64,000 nucleotides of DNA, taken from positions 1-64,000 of the forward strand of contig JANTGF010000010.1 of the NCBI GenBank assembly GCA_024763075.1, written 5' to 3'. The notes beneath the pieces are model-generated. The model was not told where the DNA came from. It did not search any database and saw only the letters and a list, made by a program, of their open reading frames with translations. Below are positions 33,023 through 42,327 of this stretch, piece by piece. The translations under genes were made by a program, and so were the position numbers. This DNA is from Bacteroidales bacterium. GTDB lineage: Bacteria; Bacteroidota; Bacteroidia; Bacteroidales; VadinHA17. Position 1 is the stretch's first letter; every line of letters starts with the position of its first letter.

Positions 33023-34645
33023 TTATTTTTCTGAAAGCATATTGTTTATCACCTTCATCTCTGACAAAGGTTCAAAATCCGTTTTGTTTACCCAACCGGC
33101 CCGTGGATTTTCACCTTTCATGAAGCGGTTATAAAAATCCCGCTCGTTTTTATTGGCTGAAAGATATTCATCAAACAGGTGACCCTGTCCGAACATCCTC
33201 GGGTCTTTTTGGTCTTTTAGTTCTTTTATCAGTTGGGCTTCCAGTGTTTCAGCCTGTTTCTCAAATTCAGGTTTATTTATAAGGTTTATCATGCAATCCG
33301 GGTCATCTTTTATGTTGTACAGTTCTTTTCCCACACGATTGCCAAAACACAGATCCCAGTATGATGTATGGCCTTTTTCACGACGGTCAGATAAAATAAA
33401 TGACTTCGTCGGGCTGCCGTCACAGTTAAGGTAACCGGTAAGTGGATCACCGGAGGGCCAGCGTGAAGTTTCAAAATTGATCACAAACAGAAAGTCCCCT
33501 TTTCTTATCCCACGAATGGGATATCCCCAATCATCGGGACGGCCAACATCATGCCGCTCTTTCCCTATCAGCACATGATCTCTTTCAGGTGAAATAACCT
33601 CACCATCTTTTGAAAAAAGAATATCAGTAAGACTTTTTCCCTCAATGGGTTTCATTTGAGAAGCCGCCTGTTCCACGCCTGCCAGCTCCAGAAAGGTCGG
33701 GGCAAAGTCAATAAAACTCACGAAATCCCGGATGAGCCTGCCCGGTTTTTTAATGCCGTTTTTCCACATGATGGCCAATGGCAGGTGATTTGAGTACTCA
33801 TAAGCCTGACCTTTTATTCTGGGGAATGGCATCCCGTTGTCGGCTGTAACAACAATAATGGTATTCTCCAGCAATCCTCTCTCTTCCAGTACAGCCAGCA
33901 TTTTTGCCAGATGGGAATCAAAATATTCAATCTCATAAGCATAATCCAGCATATCTGTCCTGATCGTATCATTATCCGGCCAGAAGGCATATACCCTGTC
34001 TATTTCACTTATTTTCTTATTCCCTTTTTGGATCCCGCTTCCATATTCATAACTTCGGTGTGGTTCAAAGCCACCGTACCAGAAACAAAAAGGTTTTCCT
34101 TCGGGATTATCGTCCAGGAAATCAATAAAGTTGGCAGCGTAATCAATTTTGGAAATTCCTCTCGTTGGCGGGTTTAGTTTCTTTTCATTGTATGCTTTCC
34201 CGAGTACCGGGCGTTTCTTCCCTTCGTTGGTTAAAGCCACAACCGGAGCCAGTCCTTTTGCCGTATAACCGGTATGGTAACCTTTTTCATCCAGGGTTTC
34301 CGCGTAAGTTCTGAATTTGGTTGGGAACAGGCACCAGTGATTAGCCGCCGCCTCCAGTTGCCAGGAATTCCGTCCTGTCAAGATACAGGAACGCGAAGGT
34401 GCACATTTTGCATTGGGTGTATATGCATTTGCAAAAAGCAAACCCTCTTCAGCAACACGATCAAAAGCCGGGGTATTCACCCAATCGCATCCGTAGGCAC
34501 CCATATGCTGAAAAGTGGCATCATCGGCAATACAAAAAAGAATATTTGGTTGGGAGACTTTGGTTTTTTTGTTCTGTGAGCAGGAAGAAAACAAAACAAT
34601 AATACACAATAATAAAAATATTTTTATTACTCTTATATATCTCAT
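33023..34645 (-). CDS. Lipoprotein sulfatase, heparan-N-sulfatase-like
   Basis: 540 aa. It has a lipoprotein signal with LFSSC and Cys22. The sulfatase signature [12 protein letters not shown] has Cys81 as the formylglycine precursor; metal ligands lie in [13 protein letters not shown] (Asp pair) and [15 protein letters not shown]. The overall pattern, with [13 protein letters not shown] and the long C-terminal subdomain, is that of the N-sulfoglucosamine sulfohydrolase branch of family S1. It is closely related to the sulfatase at 57849-59468 in the motifs around the active site. It is the last and most distant of four sulfatase genes on this strand, after a 693-base spacer, so it may have its own promoter. 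The substrate linkage is not known. Confidence 0.92.
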   Translation of the reverse strand: MRYIRVIKIFLLLCIIVLFSSCSQNKKTKVSQPNILFCIADDATFQHMGAYGCDWVNTPAFDRVAEEGLLFANAYTPNAKCAPSRSCILTGRNSWQLEAAANHWCLFPTKFRTYAETLDEKGYHTGYTAKGLAPVVALTNEGKKRPVLGKAYNEKKLNPPTRGISKIDYAANFIDFLDDNPEGKPFCFWYGGFEPHRSYEYGSGIQKGNKKISEIDRVYAFWPDNDTIRTDMLDYAYEIEYFDSHLAKMLAVLEERGLLENTIIVVTADNGMPFPRIKGQAYEYSNHLPLAIMWKNGIKKPGRLIRDFVSFIDFAPTFLELAGVEQAASQMKPIEGKSLTDILFSKDGEVISPERDHVLIGKERHDVGRPDDWGYPIRGIRKGDFLFVINFETSRWPSGDPLTGYLNCDGSPTKSFILSDRREKGHTSYWDLCFGNRVGKELYNIKDDPDCMINLINKPEFEKQAETLEAQLIKELKDQKDPRMFGQGHLFDEYLSANKNERDFYNRFMKGENPRAGWVNKTDFEPLSEMKVINNMLSEK

Positions 34646-35338
34646 AATGTTTATTATATCTAATTTTACTCAATGATTACTTTAAGCCTTCATTCAATAC
34701 TTATCCTGGTTTTTTCCTCCAAATGCTTTTAAACAATAAAGATAATTAAATGTTTCACATCTGCAGAAATTTAATCATGCTCATTTTACAATAATTGTTG
34801 CCTTAATATTTTGGTAATTGTGAAAAAAGTAGTACTTATGCAACAACACCAGTTATGGTAGATTAGGTTGCATGATCGAAATATTAGTTGGTAAATTCGG
34901 ACTGAAGCCCAAAAATATAGCGAGCTTATAATCTCAGGCTCAAATCAGAAGTTTTATGGTATATCGCAAAGGAGATATAGCTTGGAAAATTAGTTTTACC
35001 AACCTTGTTCTCATAAAGCTTTTGCGCATCGCCTTCGACAAGCCTATGGCGGCCGATGGGTTGTGAAGCTCATCTCTTTGGTCTTTGGTTTATGAATTTT
35101 CTTACGATCAAATTTTACCAGGAGATTGGAGGTTTTGATATACCCCAAATTTGGTCCTGATTTGTGGGTATAAATCGGAGGTTAATTCCAGAATCCTGTT
35201 GGTCGGTACTCAATTTCCTTTCATCTGTCCATCGAGCAACTTTCCCCGATTTGGCAGGATCCATGCAGTTCACTTATTCCTGAATGAATAAAGTGGATTC
35301 ATCTACCTTATTAAAAACAACAAACTTTATAAGCTGGC
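34646..35338. other. Gene-free spacer between two sulfatase genes
   Basis: 693 bases. The longest sensible frame is a 49-codon minus-strand one (35115-35264) that I do not trust. A 9-bp inverted repeat GTTGGTAAA (34887) / TTTACCAAC (34995) and a dyad-like CGCCTTCGACAAGCCTATGGCGG (35031-35053) are visible. The length and lack of coding signal suggest a decayed gene or insertion, but no family can be named. Confidence 0.4.
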
Positions 35339-36805
35339 TTAATTTCTGGGCGGCTTGGGTTTATTAATATTATGATCTTTCATATACAACTCTTTGTCAT
35401 ATATTTTCCCACCAACCGGCTCGTTATATGCCTCGAAAGCATATTTTACCAGTTTCGTGAGTTGTCCAGGATTATCATCAGCCAGATTTTTCGTTTCTAC
35501 AGGATCATTTTTCAGATTATACAACTCCCATTCAACGTCCTTCCCATCCTTCTTTTTATCCGGCACCTTAACAGCTTTCCAGTCACCCGATCTCACTGCC
35601 CAATGCCTGTCTGCCGTCCAAAACATGTATTCATGTTCTTTCTGCTTCCCCTCACCTGTTAGTGTTGGCAATATGGATAAACCATCACAATCATCAGGTA
35701 TTTTAACATTTACTATATCAGCAATGGTAGCCATTACATCAGGGAAGTACCAAACAAAATCACTTTGGGAACCCGGTTTAATTTTACCCGGCCAACGCAC
35801 TACCATCGGAATTTTGAGACCTCCTTCGTATACATTTCCCTTTCCGCCCCTGAATACCAGGCCTGTTTCGGGATTCATATTCGGACCAAAAATACCGTAT
35901 GGAAACTCATCACTTTTAAAGTAACGCTGCCCCCCATTATCCCCGCATACAAAAACAATGGTGTTTTCATCAATATTAAGCTCTTTTAAAAGTTTAAATA
36001 TTTCTCCAATTTGTCTGTCCGCTTTATAAAGCAATGCGGCATAACGATTGGCATCATCTTTTCGCCATGAATGTTGAACTTTCCATGGTTTATCTTTAAA
36101 ATGAAGATACGAAGGGTCATCTTCATCAATTCCCCATAATCCGTGAGGAGGTGTCCAGGGGAGGTAGCAGAAAAATGTTTTGCCGGCATTATCTCTTATA
36201 AACTTAACTGATTCTTCAAATATTTTATTCTGAGCCTGTGTTTTGCCTTTGTAATAGTAACCCTCATTGCCTTCAAGCATTACCTCCTTACTGTTTTTTA
36301 TCAGATATTCCGGAAAATAACTGTGGGCATGCACCTGGTCGTAATAACCAAAAAATATATCAAACCCGTGAGTTTCCGGGACCCCGAAAGTTCCACGATT
36401 TCCAATACCCCATTTACCAAATCCACCTGTTGTATATCCTGCGTTTTTCAACATTGAAGCAATCGTTTCTTCGTCAGACCGTATTGGTAACCCACCCGAA
36501 TTCCCACGAACACTGGTATGGCCCATATGTTTTCCTGTCATTAAACAGGCCCGGGTTGGTGCACATACGGTAGCTCCTGCATAGGCATTTGTAAAAATCA
36601 TCCCTTCCCCGGCCATTTTATCTATATTGGGTGTTTCCAGCTTCTTATTCCCCATGTAAGAGGGTTCAAAATAGCCCATTTCATCCAGCATAATATAAAT
36701 GATATTTGGTTTCTCTTTTTCTTTCTGAACCGTTGTTGAACAGGAAAGAGATACCATAAGTGTAATTGCTGCTCCAATAATCATTAAACTCAGGACTTTT
36801 TTCAT
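35339..36805 (-). CDS. Lipoprotein sulfatase (arylsulfatase A-like)
   Basis: 488 aa. It has a lipoprotein signal with VSLSC and Cys22. The signature CAPTRACLMTGK has Cys81 as the formylglycine site, followed by GFGKWGIGNRG and the ligand motif FVCGDNGGQ. The C-terminal subdomain has YNLKNDPVETKNLADD, typical of family S1 sulfatases. It removes sulfate esters from glycans, probably at the cell surface or in the periplasm. It is 47 bases downstream of the next sulfatase on the same strand and likely belongs to the same transcript. The S1 subfamily cannot be fixed by eye. Confidence 0.93.
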   Translation of the reverse strand: MKKVLSLMIIGAAITLMVSLSCSTTVQKEKEKPNIIYIMLDEMGYFEPSYMGNKKLETPNIDKMAGEGMIFTNAYAGATVCAPTRACLMTGKHMGHTSVRGNSGGLPIRSDEETIASMLKNAGYTTGGFGKWGIGNRGTFGVPETHGFDIFFGYYDQVHAHSYFPEYLIKNSKEVMLEGNEGYYYKGKTQAQNKIFEESVKFIRDNAGKTFFCYLPWTPPHGLWGIDEDDPSYLHFKDKPWKVQHSWRKDDANRYAALLYKADRQIGEIFKLLKELNIDENTIVFVCGDNGGQRYFKSDEFPYGIFGPNMNPETGLVFRGGKGNVYEGGLKIPMVVRWPGKIKPGSQSDFVWYFPDVMATIADIVNVKIPDDCDGLSILPTLTGEGKQKEHEYMFWTADRHWAVRSGDWKAVKVPDKKKDGKDVEWELYNLKNDPVETKNLADDNPGQLTKLVKYAFEAYNEPVGGKIYDKELYMKDHNINKPKPPRN

Positions 36806-36852
36806 AAGTATTTATTTATATTGCAAATCAGGAGTTGGAAACTTTCCCATCA

Positions 36853-38196
36853 TTATTGTGATAAAATCATTACCTCTTTGGTAACTTCTTTTTCCCATTT
36901 ATTAAGTTTCTCCTGAAGCATTATTACCAGATCGGTTTTTTTATCAGCAAGATTATTAATTTCAGAGAGATCATCTTTCAGATTGTAAAGTTCAATCTTG
37001 TTCTGGGCAGTTTTTGTTTCCTGAATAATAAGTTTCCAGTCTCCATGTCTGATTGCCTTTACATGATGAAATCTCCAGAAAAGCGACCTGTCCGGCATAT
37101 TGCCATTTTGTAATAATACATTTTTAAAGCTGATACCATCCAACCCTTCCGGTGGTGTTCTTCCTGCAATATTTATCAGCGTTGGGAAGATATCCATACT
37201 CAGGATGGTTTCATCCGTCCGGGTGCCAGCGGGGATCTTTCCGGGCCACCAGGCAATGGCCGGAACCCTGTGGCCACCTTCATACAATTGGGCCTTCCAT
37301 CCTCTGAGTGGTTTATTGTGTTTTCCATATTTTTTTACTCCCCCATTGTCAGAACAGAAAAAAACCAAAGTATTTTCAGATATATGTGCATTTTTGAGTG
37401 CCCGAATTATTCTACCTATGTCTTCGTCCATTACCTCTATCATTTCTTTATAAATACCAGGAATACTGTCTTCCTGTATTGTCTTATTATGTGCTGCCTT
37501 CACGCCTACCTTTCTGAAAGGTTTGATGTGCCTTCCCTGGTAAGGATAGTGTGGTACTTCGTAGGGCAAATACAGAAAAAAAGGCTCATTTTTATGTCTG
37601 TTGATAAAATCAATGCCATAGTTAGTAAGCAAATCCGTTGAGTAACCTTTATCATCTTCTAAAACCGTATTTTTCCACCAGTCAAAATATCCTTCCTGAT
37701 CGATGTGTGAGAAATAATCAATGTTTCCAGCGACATATCCTCTGAATTCATCAAATCCCTGATGAACAGGGTTATATTTTTCAGGATAACCCAGATGCCA
37801 TTTCCCGAACATGCCGGTAATATATCCTGCTTTCTTCAATGCTTCAGCCATTGTTATTTCTTTTAAGTCCAATCCTACATTTCGATGATGGGCAGCAGTG
37901 ATTACTCCCTCAATACCAACTCTTTGCTGATATTTACCTGTTATCAGAGCTGCTCTGGTTGGACTACAAACCGCACCGTTGGAATGGTAATCGTTGAACT
38001 TCATTCCTTCCGAAGCCAGCCGGTCAAGATTGGGAGTATGGATTGTCTGGCTTCCGTAACATCCGATATCTCCATAACCCAGATCATCCGCCATGATTAA
38101 TATAAAATTTGGTTTTGTGTGATTCCTTGTGTTTGAACATGAATTTGCGAAGAACCATGCGGAAATACATAAAATAATTATTAGAATCTGTTTCAC
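36853..38196 (-). CDS. Lipoprotein sulfatase (arylsulfatase A-like)
   Basis: 447 aa. It has a lipoprotein signal with FANSC and Cys20. ILIMADDLGYGDIGCYGSQ carries the first metal ligands, CSPTRAALITGK has Cys77 (formylglycine precursor), and GMFGKWHLGY and FCSDNGGVKKYG complete the active site. This is the classic arylsulfatase/N-acetylgalactosamine-6-sulfatase pattern. It is separated from the upstream sulfatase by only 3 bases (38197-38199), so the two must be translated from one mRNA. The substrate is unknown; a sulfated algal or animal glycan is likely given the neighbours. Confidence 0.94.
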   Translation of the reverse strand: MKQILIIILCISAWFFANSCSNTRNHTKPNFILIMADDLGYGDIGCYGSQTIHTPNLDRLASEGMKFNDYHSNGAVCSPTRAALITGKYQQRVGIEGVITAAHHRNVGLDLKEITMAEALKKAGYITGMFGKWHLGYPEKYNPVHQGFDEFRGYVAGNIDYFSHIDQEGYFDWWKNTVLEDDKGYSTDLLTNYGIDFINRHKNEPFFLYLPYEVPHYPYQGRHIKPFRKVGVKAAHNKTIQEDSIPGIYKEMIEVMDEDIGRIIRALKNAHISENTLVFFCSDNGGVKKYGKHNKPLRGWKAQLYEGGHRVPAIAWWPGKIPAGTRTDETILSMDIFPTLINIAGRTPPEGLDGISFKNVLLQNGNMPDRSLFWRFHHVKAIRHGDWKLIIQETKTAQNKIELYNLKDDLSEINNLADKKTDLVIMLQEKLNKWEKEVTKEVMILSQ

Positions 38197-38199
38197 AAT

Positions 38200-39699
38200 T
38201 TAACGGGGTTTTGGTGATTTGTTTGGCATCCGGTTTCCTTTCCGGCTCAAACCGGAAAGCTTTTTTAAAGGGATGTCATAAAAAGATTTTTTAAGTACTT
38301 GATATTTTGGATTGGCATCTTCATCTGGGAGTACCTGAAGAACAGCAGTGATTTTTTTCAAAACTTCCTTTATTTCCGGTTTATCACTATTGATGATGTT
38401 GTTTTCTTCACCAGGATCGGATGCAAGATCATACAATTCACAAATCACTTTTGTTGTGTCTATATAAGCCTTGTACTTTTTATCCCGGATAACGCGATCT
38501 CTGAACGTAAAATAATTTTCAACTTTCCCATTTCTTATTATTGACGGATGGGATCCCATAGCCATGATCCATCTTCTCTGTGAATCAAGCATCTTTCCAA
38601 GGATCAATGGAGCAAAGGACATCCCATCTATCGTATCTCTTTTTGGTATTCCTGCACCCCCGAGTTCAGCAAATGTTGGTAGCATATCGGGAAAGTCCAC
38701 CAGGGCATCTGTAATTACCCCCCCGGGAACAATACCAGGACAATTCACAATAAATGGAGCATTGATCCCATTTTCAGTAAGGTAGGTCTTCCCTCCCCTT
38801 ACGGCCAATCCGTTCCGGTGACCTATAATACTTCCGGCCGTTCCGTTATCAGTTGTCCAGAACACAATCGTATGGTCTCTAATGCCAAGACTGTCAAGGG
38901 CATTCATTAATTTTCCCAGGAGAAAATCTGCATACCGGACCATGGCTTTATGTTTTTCTGTTTTACCCCTTACATCCGGTTCGAGCGGCGTTGTGGTAAG
39001 AGGACCATGCGTTAAACACATGGGGTAATATATCATCATGGCCTGATCCTTGTTCTTCTTCATAAAGTCGATTATGAAGTCAGTAAAAATATCATCGCCA
39101 AATCTGCCTTCATAGGTTTTGCTGCCATCTTTCGTGTGAATATACGGATCCCAGTATCTTTTCTGACTGACTTTGATATTTCCACCCTCTCCACCTGTCC
39201 ACATACAATATTCATCAAAGCCGTGTTGGACCATTATGTCAGGCTGTACCCTGAAATCACTGATTTGCCATTTACCGGCTGCACAGGTAACATAACCGGC
39301 AGATTTCATAACCCTGGCAAAGGTGTTGTACCTTTTTGGATCAAACTGGGCACCATGCCCCCACCGTGGAACATCAAAGTGATTAATCCATCCGTTTCTC
39401 CAGGGATACTGGCCTGTTAATAAAGCTACTCTTGAAGGGGTACACTGGGGCATGGAATAGGCATTAAGAAAACTCATGCCGGTAGTGGCCAGCTTATCAA
39501 CATTGGGCGTTTGTACATCATCTGCACCATACTTGCTTACCCATTCTTTACCCAGGTCGTCGACCAGAATATAGAGAATATTGGGTTTTGTTGTATCCGG
39601 CTTTTTCTTTTTGTTTGATGTACAAGCCGGAAAAATCATCAATAACGACAAGACCGGAATAAACCATAATAATTTTACTCTTTTCGGTATTTTCCTCAT
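38200..39699 (-). CDS. Sulfatase, first gene of the sulfatase operon
   Basis: 499 aa. The signal sequence ends in FPAC (Cys26), an imperfect lipobox, so it is either a lipoprotein or Sec-exported. Active-site parts are LVDDLGKEWVSKYG, CTPSRVALLTGQ with Cys86 as formylglycine precursor, AGKWQISDFR and FWTTDNGTAGS. It is the promoter-proximal gene: a well-formed minus-strand promoter lies at 39735-39765, 36 bases before the ATG. The end is basic (KGNRMPNKSPKPR). It is divergent from tex. The distinct sequence around KYGADDVQTPNVDKLA places it in a different S1 subfamily from its neighbours. Confidence 0.93.
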   Translation of the reverse strand: MRKIPKRVKLLWFIPVLSLLMIFPACTSNKKKKPDTTKPNILYILVDDLGKEWVSKYGADDVQTPNVDKLATTGMSFLNAYSMPQCTPSRVALLTGQYPWRNGWINHFDVPRWGHGAQFDPKRYNTFARVMKSAGYVTCAAGKWQISDFRVQPDIMVQHGFDEYCMWTGGEGGNIKVSQKRYWDPYIHTKDGSKTYEGRFGDDIFTDFIIDFMKKNKDQAMMIYYPMCLTHGPLTTTPLEPDVRGKTEKHKAMVRYADFLLGKLMNALDSLGIRDHTIVFWTTDNGTAGSIIGHRNGLAVRGGKTYLTENGINAPFIVNCPGIVPGGVITDALVDFPDMLPTFAELGGAGIPKRDTIDGMSFAPLILGKMLDSQRRWIMAMGSHPSIIRNGKVENYFTFRDRVIRDKKYKAYIDTTKVICELYDLASDPGEENNIINSDKPEIKEVLKKITAVLQVLPDEDANPKYQVLKKSFYDIPLKKLSGLSRKGNRMPNKSPKPR

Positions 39700-39734
39700 T
39701 ATTTTGATAAAATGGTTATTCCTTTTATTATTTT

Positions 39735-39765
39735 CAAAATTACTAAAAGTTATTCATTGATCAAA
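39735..39765 (-). promoter_or_regulatory. Promoter of the sulfatase operon
   Basis: Read on the minus strand: TTTG (39762-39765), exactly 19 nt, TAATTTTG (39735-39742). This is an ideal match to the Bacteroidota consensus and lies 36 nt from the first sulfatase ATG. It is the best promoter in the window. Confidence 0.7.
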
Positions 39766-39795
39766 TTCAGCCTGAATATCCATCCAAAAATTCTC

Positions 39796-39803
39796 TACCT
39801 TTG
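39796..39803 (+). promoter_or_regulatory. Candidate -7 box for tex
   Basis: TACCTTTG matches TAnnTTTG and lies 25 nt before the ATG at 39829. It falls inside the possible longer reading frame that starts at 39712, which argues for the later start. No clear -33 element. Confidence 0.45.
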
Positions 39804-39828
39804 GACCCTTATCAAAAATACAATTCAA

Positions 39829-41943
39829 ATGACTTTTTCAAAATATATTTCAACCGATTTAAGTATCCCTGAAAACCAGGTCGAAAAGACTCTTGATCTT
39901 TTGCAGGAAGGAGCTACCATCCCGTTTATTGCCCGTTACCGGAAGGAAATGACCGGGAAGCTGGACGAAGTACAGATTGGAGAAATTAAATCGACATTTG
40001 ATAAATATACAAAGCTTGAAAACCGAAAGGAAACGATCCTGAAAGCCATTGAGGGACAGGGGAAACTTACGGCTGAGCTTGAAGAACTGATCCTTAATTC
40101 CCGGGACATCCGGGAACTGGAAGATTTGTATCTTCCCTATAAGCAAAAACGAAAAACCAGGGCTGAAACTGCCCGGAAAAAAGGCCTGGAGCCTCTGGCG
40201 AAGATCATAATGGCACAAAGGGAAGCGAATGTTGAACAAAGGGCAGCATCCTTTGTAAAGGGCGATGTAAAATCAGCTGAAGATGCACTTCAGGGAGCCA
40301 GGGATATCATTGCCGAATGGGTGAATGAAAATAAAACGGCAAGGGAAATTGTCCGGTCGGTTTTTGAAAAGCAGGCAGTAATTACTTCGAAAGTGGCAAA
40401 AGGCAAAGTAGAAGAAGCTGCAAAGTATAAATCTTACTTTCAGTACGAAGAAAAATTAAAATATTGCAAATCACATCAGTTACTGGCCATCCGGCGTGCT
40501 GAATCGGAAGGTTTTCTGAAAGTAAGTATTCGTCCGCCACAGGAGTATGTACTGGAAAGATTGTTTCGTTTATTCATTAAAAATGATCTTTCGGGAAATA
40601 TTGAAACGGCCATTACCGATTCCTGGAAAAGATTGCTGGCCCCTTCCATTGAAAATGAATTTGCTGTTTTATCAAAGGAAAAGGCCGATACGGAAGCCAT
40701 TAATGTTTTTGCTGAGAACCTGCGGCAGCTCCTGTTGAGCGCTCCTCTTGGTGCGAAGCGGGTTCTTGGCATCGATCCAGGATTCCGTACAGGTTGTAAA
40801 CTGGTTTGTCTGGATGAGAAAGGTGATTTGCTTCATAATGATACAATTTACCCCCATCCACCGCAATCAAAGGACAAGCAGGCGATGCATAAAATCAGCT
40901 CCTTAATAGAGCAATACAAAATACAGGCCATTGCCATAGGAAACGGAACTGCCGGCCGGGAAACAGAGAATCTGCTCCGGAGAATGCGTTTTAAGGATGA
41001 TTTGCAGGTATTTATTATAAGTGAGGCCGGTGCTTCCGTTTATTCAGCCTCTCCCCTTGCCCGTGAGGAATTCCCTTCATATGACGTTACGGTACGGGGT
41101 GCCATTTCCATTGGAAGAAGATTGATGGATCCTTTGGCTGAACTTGTCAAGATTGAGCCTAAATCGATTGGCGTTGGCCAGTATCAGCATGATGTGGACC
41201 AGCAAATGCTGAAAGAATCCCTTGATCGTGTAGTGGAAAGTTGCGTAAATATGGTGGGTGTGGATGTCAATACTGCCAGCAGGCATCTGCTCACTTATGT
41301 TTCCGGTCTTGGGCCTACATTGGCACAAAATATTGTTGATTACCGGAAAGAAAACGGATCTTTTAAATCAAGAGACGATCTGAAAGCAGTACCCCGCATG
41401 GGAGCCAAAGCATTTGAACAATGTGCAGGATTTTTACGGATAAAAAACGGTAATAACCCACTTGACAACAGTGCCGTACATCCGGAACGATATGCTCTGG
41501 TAAAGAAAATGGCAAAAAGTGTTTCTGTCCGGATAGCTGATCTTATAGGAAGCAAGGAGATGATAGACCGAATAGATATCCGAAAATTCACAGATGATCA
41601 GACCGGAATGGTAACGCTGAATGATATTTTGAAAGAGTTACTGAAACCGGGACTGGACCCACGTAAAAAAGTGAAAGTTTTTACATTTGCTGAAAACATC
41701 CGGAAGATCGGTGATTTGAAATCCGGGATGGAATTACCGGGAATTATCACCAATATTACCAATTTTGGTGCCTTTGTGGATATAGGTATAAAGGAGAACG
41801 GACTCATCCACCTGTCCAATATGGCCGATGAATATGTTAGCAATCCTGCCGATTATGTAAGACTCAACCAGCAGGTTACAGTTAAGGTGCTGGATGTGGA
41901 TGTGGAACGAAAACGTATCGGACTTTCTCTGATCCAATCCTGA
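39829..41943 (+). CDS. tex: Tex family RNA-binding transcription accessory protein
   Basis: 704 aa from ATG 39829 (MTFSKYISTDLSIPENQVEK). An in-frame ATG at 39712 would add 39 hydrophobic residues unlike any Tex and would span the promoter. The Tex N-terminal helical domain spans 1-190 (EGATIPFIARYRKEMTGKLD). A YqgF/RNase-H-like domain starts near 311 (RVLGIDPGFRTGCKLVCLD), helix-hairpin-helix motifs lie near 493 (SGLGPTLAQNIVDYR), and an S1 domain spans about 632-704 (ITNITNFGAFVDIGIKENG). Tex binds nucleic acid and affects transcription in several bacteria. It is a housekeeping gene placed between the sulfatase operon and a repeat cluster. Confidence 0.95.
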   Translation: MTFSKYISTDLSIPENQVEKTLDLLQEGATIPFIARYRKEMTGKLDEVQIGEIKSTFDKYTKLENRKETILKAIEGQGKLTAELEELILNSRDIRELEDLYLPYKQKRKTRAETARKKGLEPLAKIIMAQREANVEQRAASFVKGDVKSAEDALQGARDIIAEWVNENKTAREIVRSVFEKQAVITSKVAKGKVEEAAKYKSYFQYEEKLKYCKSHQLLAIRRAESEGFLKVSIRPPQEYVLERLFRLFIKNDLSGNIETAITDSWKRLLAPSIENEFAVLSKEKADTEAINVFAENLRQLLLSAPLGAKRVLGIDPGFRTGCKLVCLDEKGDLLHNDTIYPHPPQSKDKQAMHKISSLIEQYKIQAIAIGNGTAGRETENLLRRMRFKDDLQVFIISEAGASVYSASPLAREEFPSYDVTVRGAISIGRRLMDPLAELVKIEPKSIGVGQYQHDVDQQMLKESLDRVVESCVNMVGVDVNTASRHLLTYVSGLGPTLAQNIVDYRKENGSFKSRDDLKAVPRMGAKAFEQCAGFLRIKNGNNPLDNSAVHPERYALVKKMAKSVSVRIADLIGSKEMIDRIDIRKFTDDQTGMVTLNDILKELLKPGLDPRKKVKVFTFAENIRKIGDLKSGMELPGIITNITNFGAFVDIGIKENGLIHLSNMADEYVSNPADYVRLNQQVTVKVLDVDVERKRIGLSLIQS

Positions 41944-41985
41944 GGATGTGGACTTTTAATCCGTGCCAGCAACTAACATACCAAT

Positions 41986-42275
41986 TATTTTGTGAGGTTT
42001 GTCTTTCTGTTCCGGCGCTGCATAACAATTTTCTTTTATCAGGCATTTCATTGCGCCGGACTTTCGTGTTTGATCATGTAACCCTGACTTTCACGTCAGG
42101 GCTATAATATTACGCCCTTACAGGGCTGGGAGAAGTAATTTTGCCTAATCATATACGAATAAATTCCCCTCCTTTTTTCAAGGAGGGGTGGACGTCCATG
42201 TACGGATCTTTCCTTTTTATTGTAATTATAAAATGGACGGACGGGGAGGTCCAGCCCGTGTGCAGGCCAAAAAGC
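41986..42275. repeat. Modular hairpin repeat cluster B (one unit)
   Basis: 41944-42327 holds no gene. One unit: CCGGCGC (42012) to GCGCCGG, CCCTGAC-TTTCAC-GTCAGGG (42082-42101), GCCC-TTACA-GGGC, CCCCTCCTT-TTTTC-AAGGAGGGG (42167-42189), GGACGTCC, then ACGGGGAGGTCCAGCCCGTG. The second hairpin differs from the CCCCGAC/GTCGGGG of other copies at both sides of the stem so that pairing is kept. It lacks the GCGCGAA palindrome. Confidence 0.85.
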
Positions 42276-42327
42276 ACAAAACCTAAAACATAAAAAAACT
42301 TTGATTAATGCTTAGGTGGAAAGTAAT

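Noticed and set aside
35115..35264. 49-codon minus-strand frame between two sulfatase genes
   Set aside because: There is no recognisable family or supporting signals; kept only as a note in the spacer entry.
39712..39828. Longer Tex with 39 extra residues
   Set aside because: The extension is unlike Tex N-termini and runs across both promoter elements found in the divergent region.
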